Assembly: GCF_004349145.1 (NCBI RefSeq)
Contig: NZ_SMFO01000002.1
Span: 1 to 64,000, forward strand
DNA from: Flavobacterium hiemivividum
GTDB taxonomy: Bacteria > Bacteroidota > Bacteroidia > Flavobacteriales > Flavobacteriaceae
Reading direction: 5' to 3'
DNA: 64,000 bases
Program-made: the position numbers and the translations under genes
Shown here: one piece after another, positions 17,484 to 25,542 of the stretch
Position numbering within the stretch: the first letter of the stretch is position 1
Layout: every line of letters begins with the position of its first letter
The notes under the pieces: model-generated
Told to the model about the DNA's origin: nothing
Seen by the model: the letters and a program-made list of their open reading frames with translations, nothing else
Databases searched by the model: none

Positions 17484-18128
17484 ATGGGTAAAATTGGTAA
17501 AGGTATTCTAGGAGGAGTATCAGGAAAAGTAGCGAATGTAGTAGGTGCAAGTTGGAAAGGAATTGATTATCTTAGAGCTAAACCTCAAAGTGTAGCAAAT
17601 CCCCGCTCTGTTCTACAAGTGAACCAGAGAACGAAGTTCTCTTTAGTATTGAGGTTTTTACAACCAAACTTGAGTTTTGTTAAGTTAGGATTTAAAAACT
17701 ATGCTGTTAAGCAATCACAATTTAACAGTGCAATGTCTTATGCCTTGAATAATGCAATTACAGGCACGACAATCGAAGATTTTGCAATTGACTACAACTT
17801 GGCTTTATTGAGTAGAGGAACGTTGTCAGGAGCTTTAAATCCTGTTTTTGATTTAACAACTCCAGGACAAGTTCAGTTCAGTTGGGATGATAATTCAAAT
17901 GAAGGTAGTGCGTTGCCAACGGACAAAGCAATGATTGTTGTTTACAATCCTTTAAAAGGGGAGAGTGTTCTTATCACTGATGGTGCAGCAAGAACAGATG
18001 TATCACAAACTGTAACAATACCAAATAGCTATGTTGGGGATGAAATTCTGATGTTTATTTCATTTAAGAATTTTGCAGAAACTCAATTATCAAACAGTAT
18101 CTTTATTGGCTCTGGTACGGCTTCATAA
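17484..18128 (+). CDS. DUF6266 family protein
   Basis: 214 residues. The start, MGKIGKGILGGVSGKVANVV followed by GASWKGIDYLRAKPQ, and the conserved PRSVLQVNQRTKFSLVLRFL identify the DUF6266 family, restricted to Bacteroidota. The C-terminal half is predicted beta-rich. Function is unknown; these small Gly-rich-start proteins occur in genomes beside similar paralogs and DUF5675 genes, as here. It is a single-gene unit with its own promoter and a strong terminator. The related-looking gene at 19046 is on the other side of the putative element end. Confidence 0.8.
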   Translation: MGKIGKGILGGVSGKVANVVGASWKGIDYLRAKPQSVANPRSVLQVNQRTKFSLVLRFLQPNLSFVKLGFKNYAVKQSQFNSAMSYALNNAITGTTIEDFAIDYNLALLSRGTLSGALNPVFDLTTPGQVQFSWDDNSNEGSALPTDKAMIVVYNPLKGESVLITDGAARTDVSQTVTIPNSYVGDEILMFISFKNFAETQLSNSIFIGSGTAS

Positions 18129-18150
18129 ATTTCATAGATACTTTTTAAGA

Positions 18151-18177
18151 AACCGCTTTGAAAAAGGCGGTTTTTTT
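18151..18177 (+). terminator. Rho-independent terminator of the DUF6266 gene
   Basis: AACCGC and GCGGTT arms around TTTGAAAAAG, followed by seven T residues, 23 bp after the stop codon. Confidence 0.8.
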
Positions 18178-18198
18178 ATGCTTATAATTCTGATGATT

Positions 18199-18291
18199 GT
18201 GGGGATATTGTGGGGATTTAGTACCAATAAAAAACCCTAACTAACTGATAATCAGCCGTTAGGGTTTTAAAAAAGCGGAGAAAGAGGGATT
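18199..18291. other. Candidate right end of the integrative element (arm repeats, hairpin, tRNA-like att)
   Basis: A GTGGGGAT pair (18199-18219), then TAGTACCAA, then a hairpin AAAACCCTAAC...GTTAGGGTTTT (18229-18270), then GCGGAGAAAGAGGGATT (18275-18291). The last, reversed, reads AATCCCTCTTTCTCCGC, the TpsiC-arm and acceptor end of a tRNA-Ser-like gene. The order is the same as at 2707-2789. The rest of a tRNA is absent, so this is a displaced att fragment rather than a gene. Confidence 0.5.
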
Positions 18292-18531
18292 TGTTTCTCT
18301 CTCCTTATGTCAGTGTTTACGATGTCTCGCAAACTATTTTAAAACAAGGGTCTCGATTTTACTCCTACGATTTATAGGTAAAAAATCATGTAATCTTATC
18401 GCTGTAAATATAGTGATAATTAAAGGTTTATCAAAGTAAAAAAAGGTCTTTCATTGTTTAAAATTTGAACTGGTCGAGTAATATTATTGAACCGGAATCG
18501 GTTCAAAATTTAGTTGCCTAAAACATAAATT

Positions 18532-18735
18532 CTATCCAATTATCAAAGGTTCAACTTGTTCAATTTTTAAGCTCGTGTATTGGCAAAATTCCTCGATTGA
18601 CACGAATTCATTTTGGAGCTTATTCAGCTCCTTTCTTATGTTTTGTAATAGTCTAATGCTTTGACGGTAACTCTTTCCTGTTATGCGTTGTATATCCTTT
18701 GGGTAGATACACAATCTCTTGTTTTCGGTTCTCAT
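18532..18735 (-). CDS. Small conserved HTH-like protein
   Basis: 67 residues. RLCIYPKDIQRITGKSYRQS followed by IRLLQNIRKELNKLQNEFVS and IEEFCQYTSL recalls a widespread Bacteroidota family of 60-80-residue proteins with a winged or helix-turn-helix look, often found beside DUF6266/DUF5675 genes. Single gene, transcribed leftward and divergent from the module at 19046. DNA binding is inferred only. There is no signal peptide. Confidence 0.65.
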   Translation of the reverse strand: MRTENKRLCIYPKDIQRITGKSYRQSIRLLQNIRKELNKLQNEFVSIEEFCQYTSLKIEQVEPLIIG

Positions 18736-18899
18736 ACTCTATCTATGGCTTTGATTGGGCTTTGCCTAACTTGAAATCTCTATGATTCAAGTTCTTGCGC
18801 ACAATAAAAATAGTAAATAATTCCTTTCGTTCAGAAACGGCGATTTGTTTCCATTTATGATGGTTGTAAATGGGTATTCATGTCTATTTCTGCCATTTA

Positions 18900-18944
18900 T
18901 GTCACAAAGTGACATATGGAATAGGTACCACTTTTTTATGTGGT
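18900..18944. promoter_or_regulatory. Inverted repeats in the divergent region upstream of 19046
   Basis: TGTCAC-AAA-GTGACA (18900-18914) is a perfect palindrome. ACCAC/GTGGT arms follow at 18927-18944. They lie between the divergent genes at 18735 and 19046, about 100-150 bp from the latter's start. Possible operator. The remainder of 18736-19045 holds nothing recognisable. Confidence 0.4.
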
Positions 18945-19045
18945 TTAATTGGCTAAAATTTACATCATAATCAATCTAAAGGTGTTGCAACAGGATGATG
19001 ATTGAAACAATTTTAAGTAAAAAAATAATCTAAATTTTAGGAATT

Positions 19046-19804
19046 ATGGCAAGACAGAAAGGCATAATCAAATTAAAAGGTACAATCGGGGATATTACTT
19101 TTTACAAAACGCAAGATGGTCATTTGGCAAGAGAAAAAGGCGGTATTGACGCCAATAGAATTGCCAATGATCCAGCGTTTCAAAGAACGCGTGAGAACGG
19201 ATCCGAATTTGGTAGAGCAGGGAAGGCCGGTAAAATTTTAAGAACGGCATTGAGAGCTGTTTTAATAAATTCAGCTGATGGAAGAATGGTAAGTCGATTG
19301 ACGCAACAAATGATTAAAGTTATTCAAGCTGATGCAGTAAGCGTAAGAGGATTACGAAATGTTCTTGATGGTGAAGCGGAACTTTTAGCAGGTTTTGAAT
19401 TCAATATTAGAGGTAAACTAGGCACCAGTTTATTTGCTCCTTTTGTTGCATCTATTGACCGTGTTACTGGTGCTATTATTGTTGATTTAGCTTCATTTAT
19501 CCCATCGAAAATGATTGCTGCACCTAGTGGTACTTCTCATTTTAAAGTCATTTCAGCTGGGGCAGAAATTGATTTTGAAGCAGAAACTTTTGTAGTTTCA
19601 AATTCAGAAAGTGATATTGTACCTTGGGATATAAACCCGTCGGAAGCAATAAATCATTCCAATCCGGTTACTCCAGCAAGCACAAAACCTTTGTTTCTGG
19701 CTTTGGGTATTGAATTTTACCAAGAGGTAAATGGGCAAATGTATCCATTAAAAAATGGCTCTTACAACCCATTATCAATTGTGAAGGTAGATAGTGGTGT
19801 ATAA
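19046..19804 (+). CDS. Conserved Bacteroidota protein of unknown function (MARQKG start)
   Basis: 252 residues. MARQKGIIKLKGTIGDITFY then KTQDGHLAREKGG and RTRENGSEFGRAGKAGK form a highly patterned N-terminus that recurs in Bacteroidota genomes beside DUF6266 and DUF5675 proteins. The N-terminus resembles DUF6266 in style (short G-rich beta start, then an R/K-rich segment). The rest is beta-rich. No catalytic motif or signal peptide is visible. Its stop codon overlaps the start of the DUF5675 gene (TAATG), so the two are translationally coupled. Structural or secreted-complex roles are possible but unsupported. Confidence 0.7.
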   Translation: MARQKGIIKLKGTIGDITFYKTQDGHLAREKGGIDANRIANDPAFQRTRENGSEFGRAGKAGKILRTALRAVLINSADGRMVSRLTQQMIKVIQADAVSVRGLRNVLDGEAELLAGFEFNIRGKLGTSLFAPFVASIDRVTGAIIVDLASFIPSKMIAAPSGTSHFKVISAGAEIDFEAETFVVSNSESDIVPWDINPSEAINHSNPVTPASTKPLFLALGIEFYQEVNGQMYPLKNGSYNPLSIVKVDSGV

Positions 19805-20199
19805 TGGTTATCACGATAACCAGAACTTATTTCCCCGATGGAACTAATGGTAAACTCGAATGCGAGGGTAAATTCATTTGTAATACCATTGAATTACCTT
19901 GGAAGGATAACGAAACGAAGGTTTCCTGCATTCCAGAAGGGAAATATTTTATAAAAAAGCGATATAGTAAAAAATTTCAGTGGCATTTGGAGATTTTGGA
20001 TGTAGAAAATAGAAGTTTGATTTTATTTCATCCTGCCAACAATGCTCAAAAAGAATTAAATGGATGTATTGCTACAGTAACTAAAATTTCTGGACCTGGT
20101 TTAGGTTTAATGTCTCGAAAATCTTTTAAAAAGTTAAAAGATTTAGTCTATAAATCATTAGAGACCAGAGAAAGTATAGGATTGATTGTTTCATCTTAA
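19804..20199 (+). CDS. DUF5675 family protein
   Basis: 131 residues. TRTYFPDGTNGKLECEGKFI, then CNTIELPWKDNETKVSCIPE and GKYFIKKRYS are diagnostic of DUF5675, a small beta-barrel-like family found in phages, prophage-like regions and Bacteroidota chromosomes. Biochemical role is unknown. The conserved FHPANNAQKELNGCIA segment near residue 80 carries the most polar conserved residues. It is coupled by a one-base overlap to the gene at 19046 and followed by two short membrane proteins, an arrangement reminiscent of phage lysis or secretion modules. Confidence 0.8.
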   Translation: MVITITRTYFPDGTNGKLECEGKFICNTIELPWKDNETKVSCIPEGKYFIKKRYSKKFQWHLEILDVENRSLILFHPANNAQKELNGCIATVTKISGPGLGLMSRKSFKKLKDLVYKSLETRESIGLIVSS

Positions 20200-20209
20200 A
20201 AATCTAATT

Positions 20210-20434
20210 ATGAATATTATAAAAAGAGTGAAAACTCCAACACCAAAATTTTTCAAAGTGCTTCGAAATATTGGTTTGGCATTGGCAGCTGTCGGTGGAA
20301 CTATTTTAGCTACACCAATTGCATTGCCAGTTCTGATAACTACGGTAGGAGGTTATTTGGCTGTGGCAGGAGGTGTTCTATCTGCAGTTAGCCAATTGAC
20401 GACAGCGGAGGAAAAAAGTAATGCAAGCAAGTAA
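20210..20434 (+). CDS. Small membrane protein (holin-like)
   Basis: 74 residues from ATG 20210, chosen because it starts MNIIKRVKTPTPKFFKVLRN and follows an AAAATCTAATT spacer; a longer reading from 20186 would overlap the DUF5675 gene. A basic N-terminus precedes a long hydrophobic Gly/Ala-rich segment (about 21-60), probably one or two membrane helices, and the tail is acidic. Part of the 19046-20597 operon, and overlaps the next gene by 14 bp. A holin-type or membrane-anchor role is inferred from size and neighbours. Confidence 0.65.
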   Translation: MNIIKRVKTPTPKFFKVLRNIGLALAAVGGTILATPIALPVLITTVGGYLAVAGGVLSAVSQLTTAEEKSNASK

Positions 20435-20597
20435 TCATACATTAATGGGTACCGCTGGTGGTACATTTTTGAGTGTATTGCCCAATTTGCATTCGGAAGA
20501 TGTTTTGAAAACGGTTGTACTAGCTTCTGTTGGTGCGTTTGTTAGTTTTACAATATCTTTGATTCTCAAATTTTTCATAAAGAAGCACAAAAAATAG
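20421..20597 (+). CDS. Short single-TM protein
   Basis: 58 residues. Starts MQASNHTLMGTAGG and contains one membrane helix (about 32-51, VVLASVGAFVSFTISLIL), ending KFFIKKHKK, a positive C-terminal tail. It overlaps the preceding small membrane protein gene by 14 bp, so co-translation is likely. Together the pair look like a holin/spanin-sized duo, but no family was recognised. Confidence 0.6.
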   Translation: MQASNHTLMGTAGGTFLSVLPNLHSEDVLKTVVLASVGAFVSFTISLILKFFIKKHKK

Positions 20598-20633
20598 TCT
20601 AATTCCAGTTGTGGTGACCTAGAATTAGACATT

Positions 20634-20669
20634 AAAATGCCCTTTCCGAATGGATTGGGCATTTTTTTT
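20634..20669. terminator. Terminator after the DUF5675 module
   Basis: AAAATGCCC pairs with GGGCATTTT around TTTCCGAATGGATT and runs into eight T residues. A second weaker hairpin (TCTAATTC/GAATTAGA) precedes it at 20598-20629. It lies between convergent transcription units. Confidence 0.75.
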
Positions 20670-20715
20670 GTAACAAATCGACTGAGTAGTATCTCAATTC
20701 CTTTTATAAATAATG

Positions 20716-21660
20716 CTAAAAATAGGATTTGAATTCGTTCCTTTTTATATTCGATAAGTCTAGTATTTCATTTTTTCTTGCTAATACGTCCAACCATTCT
20801 TTTGGAATTTCCTCCAAGCCATAAAGTATTCCTGCTAATCCACCTGTAACTGCTGCTGTGGTGTCTGTGTCATGCCCTAAATTAACTGCTTTTAGAACGG
20901 CTTCTTTGTATGAGTTTGTCGTTAATATACACCAAATTGCAGCTTCTAAAGTATCTAAAACATAGCCCCAGCTTTTTATGTTTTCTTCCTTTTCATTTGA
21001 AATATCCTGAAATAACAAGCGATGGAATTTTTGAATTTCTAATGGGCTTATTTTTCTAAATTCAAAATAATCAACAAGTTCTATTTGCAATTCCTCGTAT
21101 GCTATTTGTTTGTCTTTGCCCTCTATGATTTTTTTTGCAAATTCTAAATAATAGAAACACGCCATTACTGACCGAATATGAGCATGAGTTAGAGATGATA
21201 CTTTATTGGCCCATAAAAATCGATCGTCCGGCAGTAAGTCTTTTGTAAAAGCAATTAGGGGAAGTATTCGCATTAGTGAACCATTCCCGTTATCCATTTC
21301 ATCAATTCCACCTGCTAGTTCTGGTTTTTCACCTTTTTCTAATCGTTCGATGGCAATTCGAGTACCAATACCGATGTCGAAAACCCAACCATGAGGTGTC
21401 CAGTAATTATCATTTTTCCAAGCGATGAATTTATTGGCTAGTTTTTGTAAATCCAAGCCTTCCATAATACTTTCGGCTAAACACAAGGTCAATGAAGTAT
21501 CATCAGACCAAGTGCCTTTGGGTTGGTTGTGCGTGCCAAATTCTTGCATATCAGATACAGGATGTTCCTTTAAATAAGCTCTGGACTTGAACTCAACAGG
21601 AACACCAAGCGCATCTGCAGTGGCGATGGAAATAAGGATGGATTGAAGGTTATTGGGCAT
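20716..21660 (-). CDS. ADP-ribosylglycohydrolase family protein (DraG-like)
   Basis: 314 residues, full length. SIATADALGVPVEF at the start, GTWSDDTSLTLCLAES (about 48-63, metal-binding Asp pair), NGNGSLMRI and NLGHDTDTTAAVTGGLAG near residue 265 are the classical metal-binding segments of the ADP-ribosylhydrolase fold. It should hydrolyse ADP-ribose from proteins, nucleic acids or small molecules in the cytoplasm. It overlaps the upstream GIY-YIG gene by 11 bp. In an accessory region it may counter ADP-ribosylation by a toxin or belong to a nucleotide-based response; the partner is not visible. Confidence 0.9.
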   Translation of the reverse strand: MPNNLQSILISIATADALGVPVEFKSRAYLKEHPVSDMQEFGTHNQPKGTWSDDTSLTLCLAESIMEGLDLQKLANKFIAWKNDNYWTPHGWVFDIGIGTRIAIERLEKGEKPELAGGIDEMDNGNGSLMRILPLIAFTKDLLPDDRFLWANKVSSLTHAHIRSVMACFYYLEFAKKIIEGKDKQIAYEELQIELVDYFEFRKISPLEIQKFHRLLFQDISNEKEENIKSWGYVLDTLEAAIWCILTTNSYKEAVLKAVNLGHDTDTTAAVTGGLAGILYGLEEIPKEWLDVLARKNEILDLSNIKRNEFKSYF

Positions 21661-22429
21661 TTGTATAAAAATAAAAAGTATTATTATTACAAACTTTCAC
21701 ATAAAACATTTCATTCACAGCTATTCTTTCACTTAACCAATTACCAATTAATCTTGAATTTAGTCTTGGATCATATTGCTCATTTCTATTCCCATTGATA
21801 TAATTTGCTTCAAAAATTAATGTACCTAAATGTATTGTCACAATATCTCCAAATTCAGGTAAATATTCTATTGGAATAAAACTTAGGTTAATAATTCCTT
21901 GAAGATTTGAATTTGAAGCTAATTTTTCAGCAGTATAACAAAAATCATTGTTTTCTGGTTTAATTAATTCTACAATAATATTATTTTCATCAATTTCTAA
22001 ATCTTCTACAATCTTCGAATTACCATGTAAATTATTTTTAGGATTAAACATTTTTATTAAATTATCCTCTAACCCCGCGGATAAATTTATTTTAATACCT
22101 TTAAATCTAATGTCTTCTTGATTAATTAAGGTATAAATATGAACTTTATGGTTTTCCTCTAGTTTACTTTTTAAGATTGAATTTAATCGAATGTTTGTAT
22201 TTTGAGTTTTTCCTGGTTTTCTATAACCTTGCATTCTATCGGTTAAAGTTTTAATTGTTTTCCCGATGTAAAGTATATCTATTTTATCTTCGTATTTTGA
22301 AACAAATGAATATAATAATTCTGTAGAATTATCATCTTCTACAGAAAAATCAATAGTATTTTCAATGTTTAAAAACCAATTTCCTACTTCCTTAAAACCA
22401 ATTTCTTCTAAATCCTTAATTGTTTTCAT
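21650..22429 (-). CDS. GIY-YIG domain protein
   Basis: 259 residues. KIDILYIGKTIKTLTDRMQGY (about 51-71) supplies the second YIG-like strand and the conserved arginine, preceded by LYSFVSKYED as the first strand. LEDNLIKMFNPKNNLHG (about 125-141) gives the catalytic glutamate and terminal N-x-x-N. The C-terminal half (about 150-259) is not recognised and may bind DNA or a partner. It overlaps the ADP-ribosylglycohydrolase gene. The first strand is weaker than usual (YSF rather than GIY), so nuclease activity is not certain. Confidence 0.75.
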   Translation of the reverse strand: MKTIKDLEEIGFKEVGNWFLNIENTIDFSVEDDNSTELLYSFVSKYEDKIDILYIGKTIKTLTDRMQGYRKPGKTQNTNIRLNSILKSKLEENHKVHIYTLINQEDIRFKGIKINLSAGLEDNLIKMFNPKNNLHGNSKIVEDLEIDENNIIVELIKPENNDFCYTAEKLASNSNLQGIINLSFIPIEYLPEFGDIVTIHLGTLIFEANYINGNRNEQYDPRLNSRLIGNWLSERIAVNEMFYVKVCNNNTFYFYTNAQ

Positions 22430-22456
22430 ATTTTATAAATTTCATATTTTATAATT

Positions 22457-22927
22457 TTACATATCTATTTCCATTTCTTCCTCCATCAACCTTTTTGAGG
22501 TTTCTAGAATTTTGGAAATGGATTGGTCTTTGAATAAAGAGATTTGGTATTTAAAACGTTCATCCAGAATACATTTTTCAGTGTATTTTCTGTTGTAAAC
22601 CAATATTCCGTGGATTACTATTTTATTGTCATCTAGTGTTTCATTGAAATAGAAAAATGATTCGGTTAGATGAATGTATTTTTTTTCTCCATTTTCTTCT
22701 AGAACCTGATATATTTTTTGACCATATAGGACTAATATCAATGTAACATCTAGGACTTTAAATGGGATACACCATTCCAGCGTTTCGAAGTCGTTTATTT
22801 TTAAATTTGCGATAAGATGAATGCGTTGATAACTCATTCTGTCCGCTGTGTTATGTATAATATTGTTGGAACCTTTGTATACAAGTATCATCTCCGCCTG
22901 ATACATTAAAGGTAGGTTTATTTTCAT
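22457..22927 (-). CDS. Unrecognised protein, 156 residues
   Basis: The family is not recognised. It starts MKINLPLMYQAEMILVYKGS and looks alpha/beta with alternating strands (WCIPFKVLDVTLILVLYGQ) and an acidic Glu/Met-rich C-terminus (RLMEEEMEIDM). No signal peptide or membrane helix. It lies 27 bp upstream of the GIY-YIG gene in the same direction, so it is probably co-transcribed. The gene at 23035 shares its general style of charged, strand-rich short proteins, but no clear homology was seen. Confidence 0.6.
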   Translation of the reverse strand: MKINLPLMYQAEMILVYKGSNNIIHNTADRMSYQRIHLIANLKINDFETLEWCIPFKVLDVTLILVLYGQKIYQVLEENGEKKYIHLTESFFYFNETLDDNKIVIHGILVYNRKYTEKCILDERFKYQISLFKDQSISKILETSKRLMEEEMEIDM

Positions 22928-23034
22928 TTATTTTTTTGATTGGGTAAATAATTCAATTCGTGTTCTGTTAAACTTTCCAATCCATTTGATTTAATTTTAT
23001 CTAAAATAGCATCTATGGATAGTGGGTTTTATTA

Positions 23035-23724
23035 TCAAATTTGATTGTCTCCAATAAAAATAATTGTTTCTTCCAGATGTATGTTCCAAAAGAAATGTTC
23101 GTGGGTTTCATTCTTTAATTTAAAGCTATAACCCAAGATAAATCGTTCTAATAGGAAAATACGTTTGAGTTTTACAGTACTGAAGTATTGAGCTTCGCCA
23201 TAATAGTTACGAAACTCTTGTACCATAGCCTTGAATTTATCATTTAATGGAATAAAGAATTCTTTTAAATTGAAGCCTAACTCCTCGACATCAATAGTTG
23301 TTATACAAAAATTAAAATTCGGATAGATAAAGTTGTTTTTGTTTTCAACAGTTTGAAATGCAATCAATTCCAGAGCTGTATTTGGCTTTGCTTTATGCGT
23401 ATTAAAGATCCAGTCAATAATTACACTTCTATACGCTTCAATTTGGTCTAATGTTACGGGAGTGATTTGCAGTATTTCTTCTCTAAGCGGTTCAAACATT
23501 ACGATAGTTGAGGAATTGTTCTTTTTAACAGCGCCAAAAACAACATCATTTATAATAAACATTATTTCTATTTGATCTTCTACTTCGATGTTTCCCAGCA
23601 CTATTTTTCTAATATAATCTTTTGTTGCATTTTTTCTGATATAATTATTGTTCAATAACCAAAAGTCCACATTTTCAATTGAGGCATTGTTCAAATCTAG
23701 AGCTATTATTTTTGAATTTGACAT
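23035..23724 (-). CDS. Unrecognised protein, 229 residues
   Basis: The family is not recognised. MSNSKIIALDLNNASIENVD leads into KNATKDYIRKIVLGNIEVED. A central strand-rich part (ITTIDVEELGFNLKEFFIPL) precedes a KLKRIFLLERFILGYSFKLK segment. No membrane helix or catalytic motif is evident. It is in the leftward group ending with the ADP-ribosylglycohydrolase, 107 bp upstream of the gene at 22457; that gap contains no gene. Cytosolic protein of unknown role. Confidence 0.6.
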   Translation of the reverse strand: MSNSKIIALDLNNASIENVDFWLLNNNYIRKNATKDYIRKIVLGNIEVEDQIEIMFIINDVVFGAVKKNNSSTIVMFEPLREEILQITPVTLDQIEAYRSVIIDWIFNTHKAKPNTALELIAFQTVENKNNFIYPNFNFCITTIDVEELGFNLKEFFIPLNDKFKAMVQEFRNYYGEAQYFSTVKLKRIFLLERFILGYSFKLKNETHEHFFWNIHLEETIIFIGDNQI

Positions 23725-23867
23725 CGATTTTATGAGAAATTATTTAAGATAAAACATTAAATGTATAATCTTTATTTGGAAGAAAATAAACTTTAATTGA
23801 AAAAGTTAAAAATAAAATTCATGTTAAAATTATCATAAAATAAGTATTTACATATGCTTTTTTGGTT

Positions 23868-24047
23868 TTAAATTTCTTCAAAAATATTCAATGTTATCTC
23901 CAGAACAACAACTTTAGAATTGGAGTTGGAAAGCTCCTGCCATTTTGCGCTTTCATTCGCTTTAGCTCTAGTGTCAAAAACTCCAAAGCATATTCTAGAA
24001 GCTTTGCTTTTCCAATTATCGGTTTGATATAAAATAAAAAGTTTCAT
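23868..24047 (-). CDS. Small conserved protein, 59 residues
   Basis: The ATG at 24047 gives MKLFILYQTDNWKSKASRIC, a start I recall from a small Bacteroidota family. A longer reading from 24113 would overlap the upstream gene by 44 bp and is less likely. The core, FGVFDTRAKANESAKWQ, followed by VVVLEITLNIFEEI, suggests a compact beta-alpha-beta fold. It is the likely operon partner of the DUF6943-like gene just upstream. Function unknown. Confidence 0.6.
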   Translation of the reverse strand: MKLFILYQTDNWKSKASRICFGVFDTRAKANESAKWQELSNSNSKVVVLEITLNIFEEI

Positions 24048-24069
24048 TTTTAATGGCTTTAAGTTTAAA

Positions 24070-24492
24070 TTATTTACTGCAATACCGGTGTAAAATGACT
24101 CTACGTAATTCATTTATAAGATTTATGTTTTCGTGAAATTGCTTTTCTTTTTGCTCTAAAATTTTAAGAGCTGCAACATTTTTAATATGTTCATCATGTT
24201 CTTGCATCATCAATCTCGCTTTTATATAGAACTCGTTTCTGAAATCAGGAAGTCGTAAAAATGGAATTACGGACCCAACTAACGATTGGTGCCAGAATTT
24301 AGATTTCCACAAACTATAAGCCAACCAATACACTGTTTCAGCATCTTGTTCATCTTGAAATAGAATTACAAAACTATTGGTAAAAGGCTTTTTTTGGGGC
24401 TTTCCACTATTCATCCCTTTGTTGAGAATAAAGATTCGGTTTGCTCTGTAAACTGCATTTTTTTGGTGTGTTTTAATGATGAAATTCGGCAT
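24070..24492 (-). CDS. DUF6943-like conserved protein
   Basis: 140 residues. FIIKTHQKNAVYRANRIFIL, the segment KPFTNSFVILFQDEQDAETV, then YWLAYSLWKSKFWHQSLVGS and IPFLRLPDF match a highly conserved Flavobacterium family that I believe is DUF6943. The C-terminus is helical (EQKEKQFHENINLINELRR). No catalytic motif. Its start lies only about 220 bp from the GC-rich inverted repeat copy 2. The family name is from memory. Confidence 0.65.
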   Translation of the reverse strand: MPNFIIKTHQKNAVYRANRIFILNKGMNSGKPQKKPFTNSFVILFQDEQDAETVYWLAYSLWKSKFWHQSLVGSVIPFLRLPDFRNEFYIKARLMMQEHDEHIKNVAALKILEQKEKQFHENINLINELRRVILHRYCSK

Positions 24493-24712
24493 GGTGGATT
24501 GGTATTAGAAATTAAACATTAATTTTTTGAAAAGAAAAAAGAGAAAAAAAGAAAGCCACTAAAACAGCAGAAATGACGAACGAAAATGGAGGGAGGAACG
24601 ACCGACTGAAAGTGAGGAATGGATGCTATGTTTGCTGGATTTTTTTCTTTTTCTTTTCAAGAAATTGCACCATCGTCTTGCTGAGGTTCTTCGGGGGACG
24701 TTATTATGAAAA

Positions 24713-25343
24713 CGGTAATCAAACACCCCCAAGCACCGCAGAAAATGATGATTGTAGCGATAGCGGAAATTATTATTTATCGAGGAGCGCAGTGGCGGGG
24801 TTGCGGCAATCGAACAGCCGCTGCAGGACGGGAACGTAGCGTAGCCCTTGCGAAGTAGAGTGTAGTACTGCATGCGTGAAACGACGGGAAAAAAATATAA
24901 GACAGCCGGAGGCGTTCCTTGATTTAGGGCGAAGTGACGTTTTTACGGAACGGCGCCAACCCCGATGGCTGTGCGAAGGAGCAACCGCTGAAAAAATAAA
25001 GGGCGACAGACATGATACTGCTGGAATGCAGTGGAACGGAGCCTGCGGAGTGTAACGGAATGAAGCGGTATTGTGGGTATAATAGCCCTGCCGAACGCAG
25101 GAAGTGAACGTGTGAAGATGAGGAACGAAACAGTGCAAAAAAACAGCGGCTTGTTTTCAAGCGGCTGTTTTTTTTAGTGCTGTGAAGTGTCTGCGGAATG
25201 GAGGGAAACCTAACTAATGAACTGAAATAATGAATTGCTTATTTACCAAACGTGTTCTTATGAAATTGTAAGGTTGACCGACTGGAGCAGCCGAACGGAA
25301 CAAAGGGAACGACCGAAGAGAGACTGCTTGATTGCCCGTGATG
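24713..25343 (-). repeat. GC-rich interspersed repeat, copy 2 (inverted relative to copy 1)
   Basis: About 630 bp matching 16305-16873 in reverse orientation. Identical or nearly identical blocks include CACCCCCAAGCACCGCAG, CGATGGCTGTGCGAAGGAGC and GCCGAACGGAACAAAG. It carries an internal hairpin (about 25143-25170, CAGCCGCTTG/CAAGCGGCTG) at the position of copy 1's AGGCAGCC hairpin, with different bases but the same shape. About 70 bp (25200-25270) is unrelated to copy 1. Several short ORFs on both strands are artefacts. The flanks 24493-24712 and 25344-25542 hold no gene. Confidence 0.7.
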
Positions 25344-25542
25344 ATTAACGGAATTGTTCTTATGAAACTATTTTCACTATTGAATCTAGTAATCGTGGAT
25401 GGGAAATTATTACTCTGTCGCCCACAATTAATTGGATTGGTTCTAATTAAATTTTAATTCATCGTGCAAGTAAAAAGTAAATGCAGATGCTCCCGATTTG
25501 TATAGGTGCCTTTCAATCTTAATTTATGCTGGGAATTACTTT

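Noticed and set aside
18275..18291. tRNA-Ser gene
   Set aside because: Only the last 17 bases of a tRNA-like 3' end are present; the sequence beyond shows no cloverleaf, so it is treated as an att fragment.
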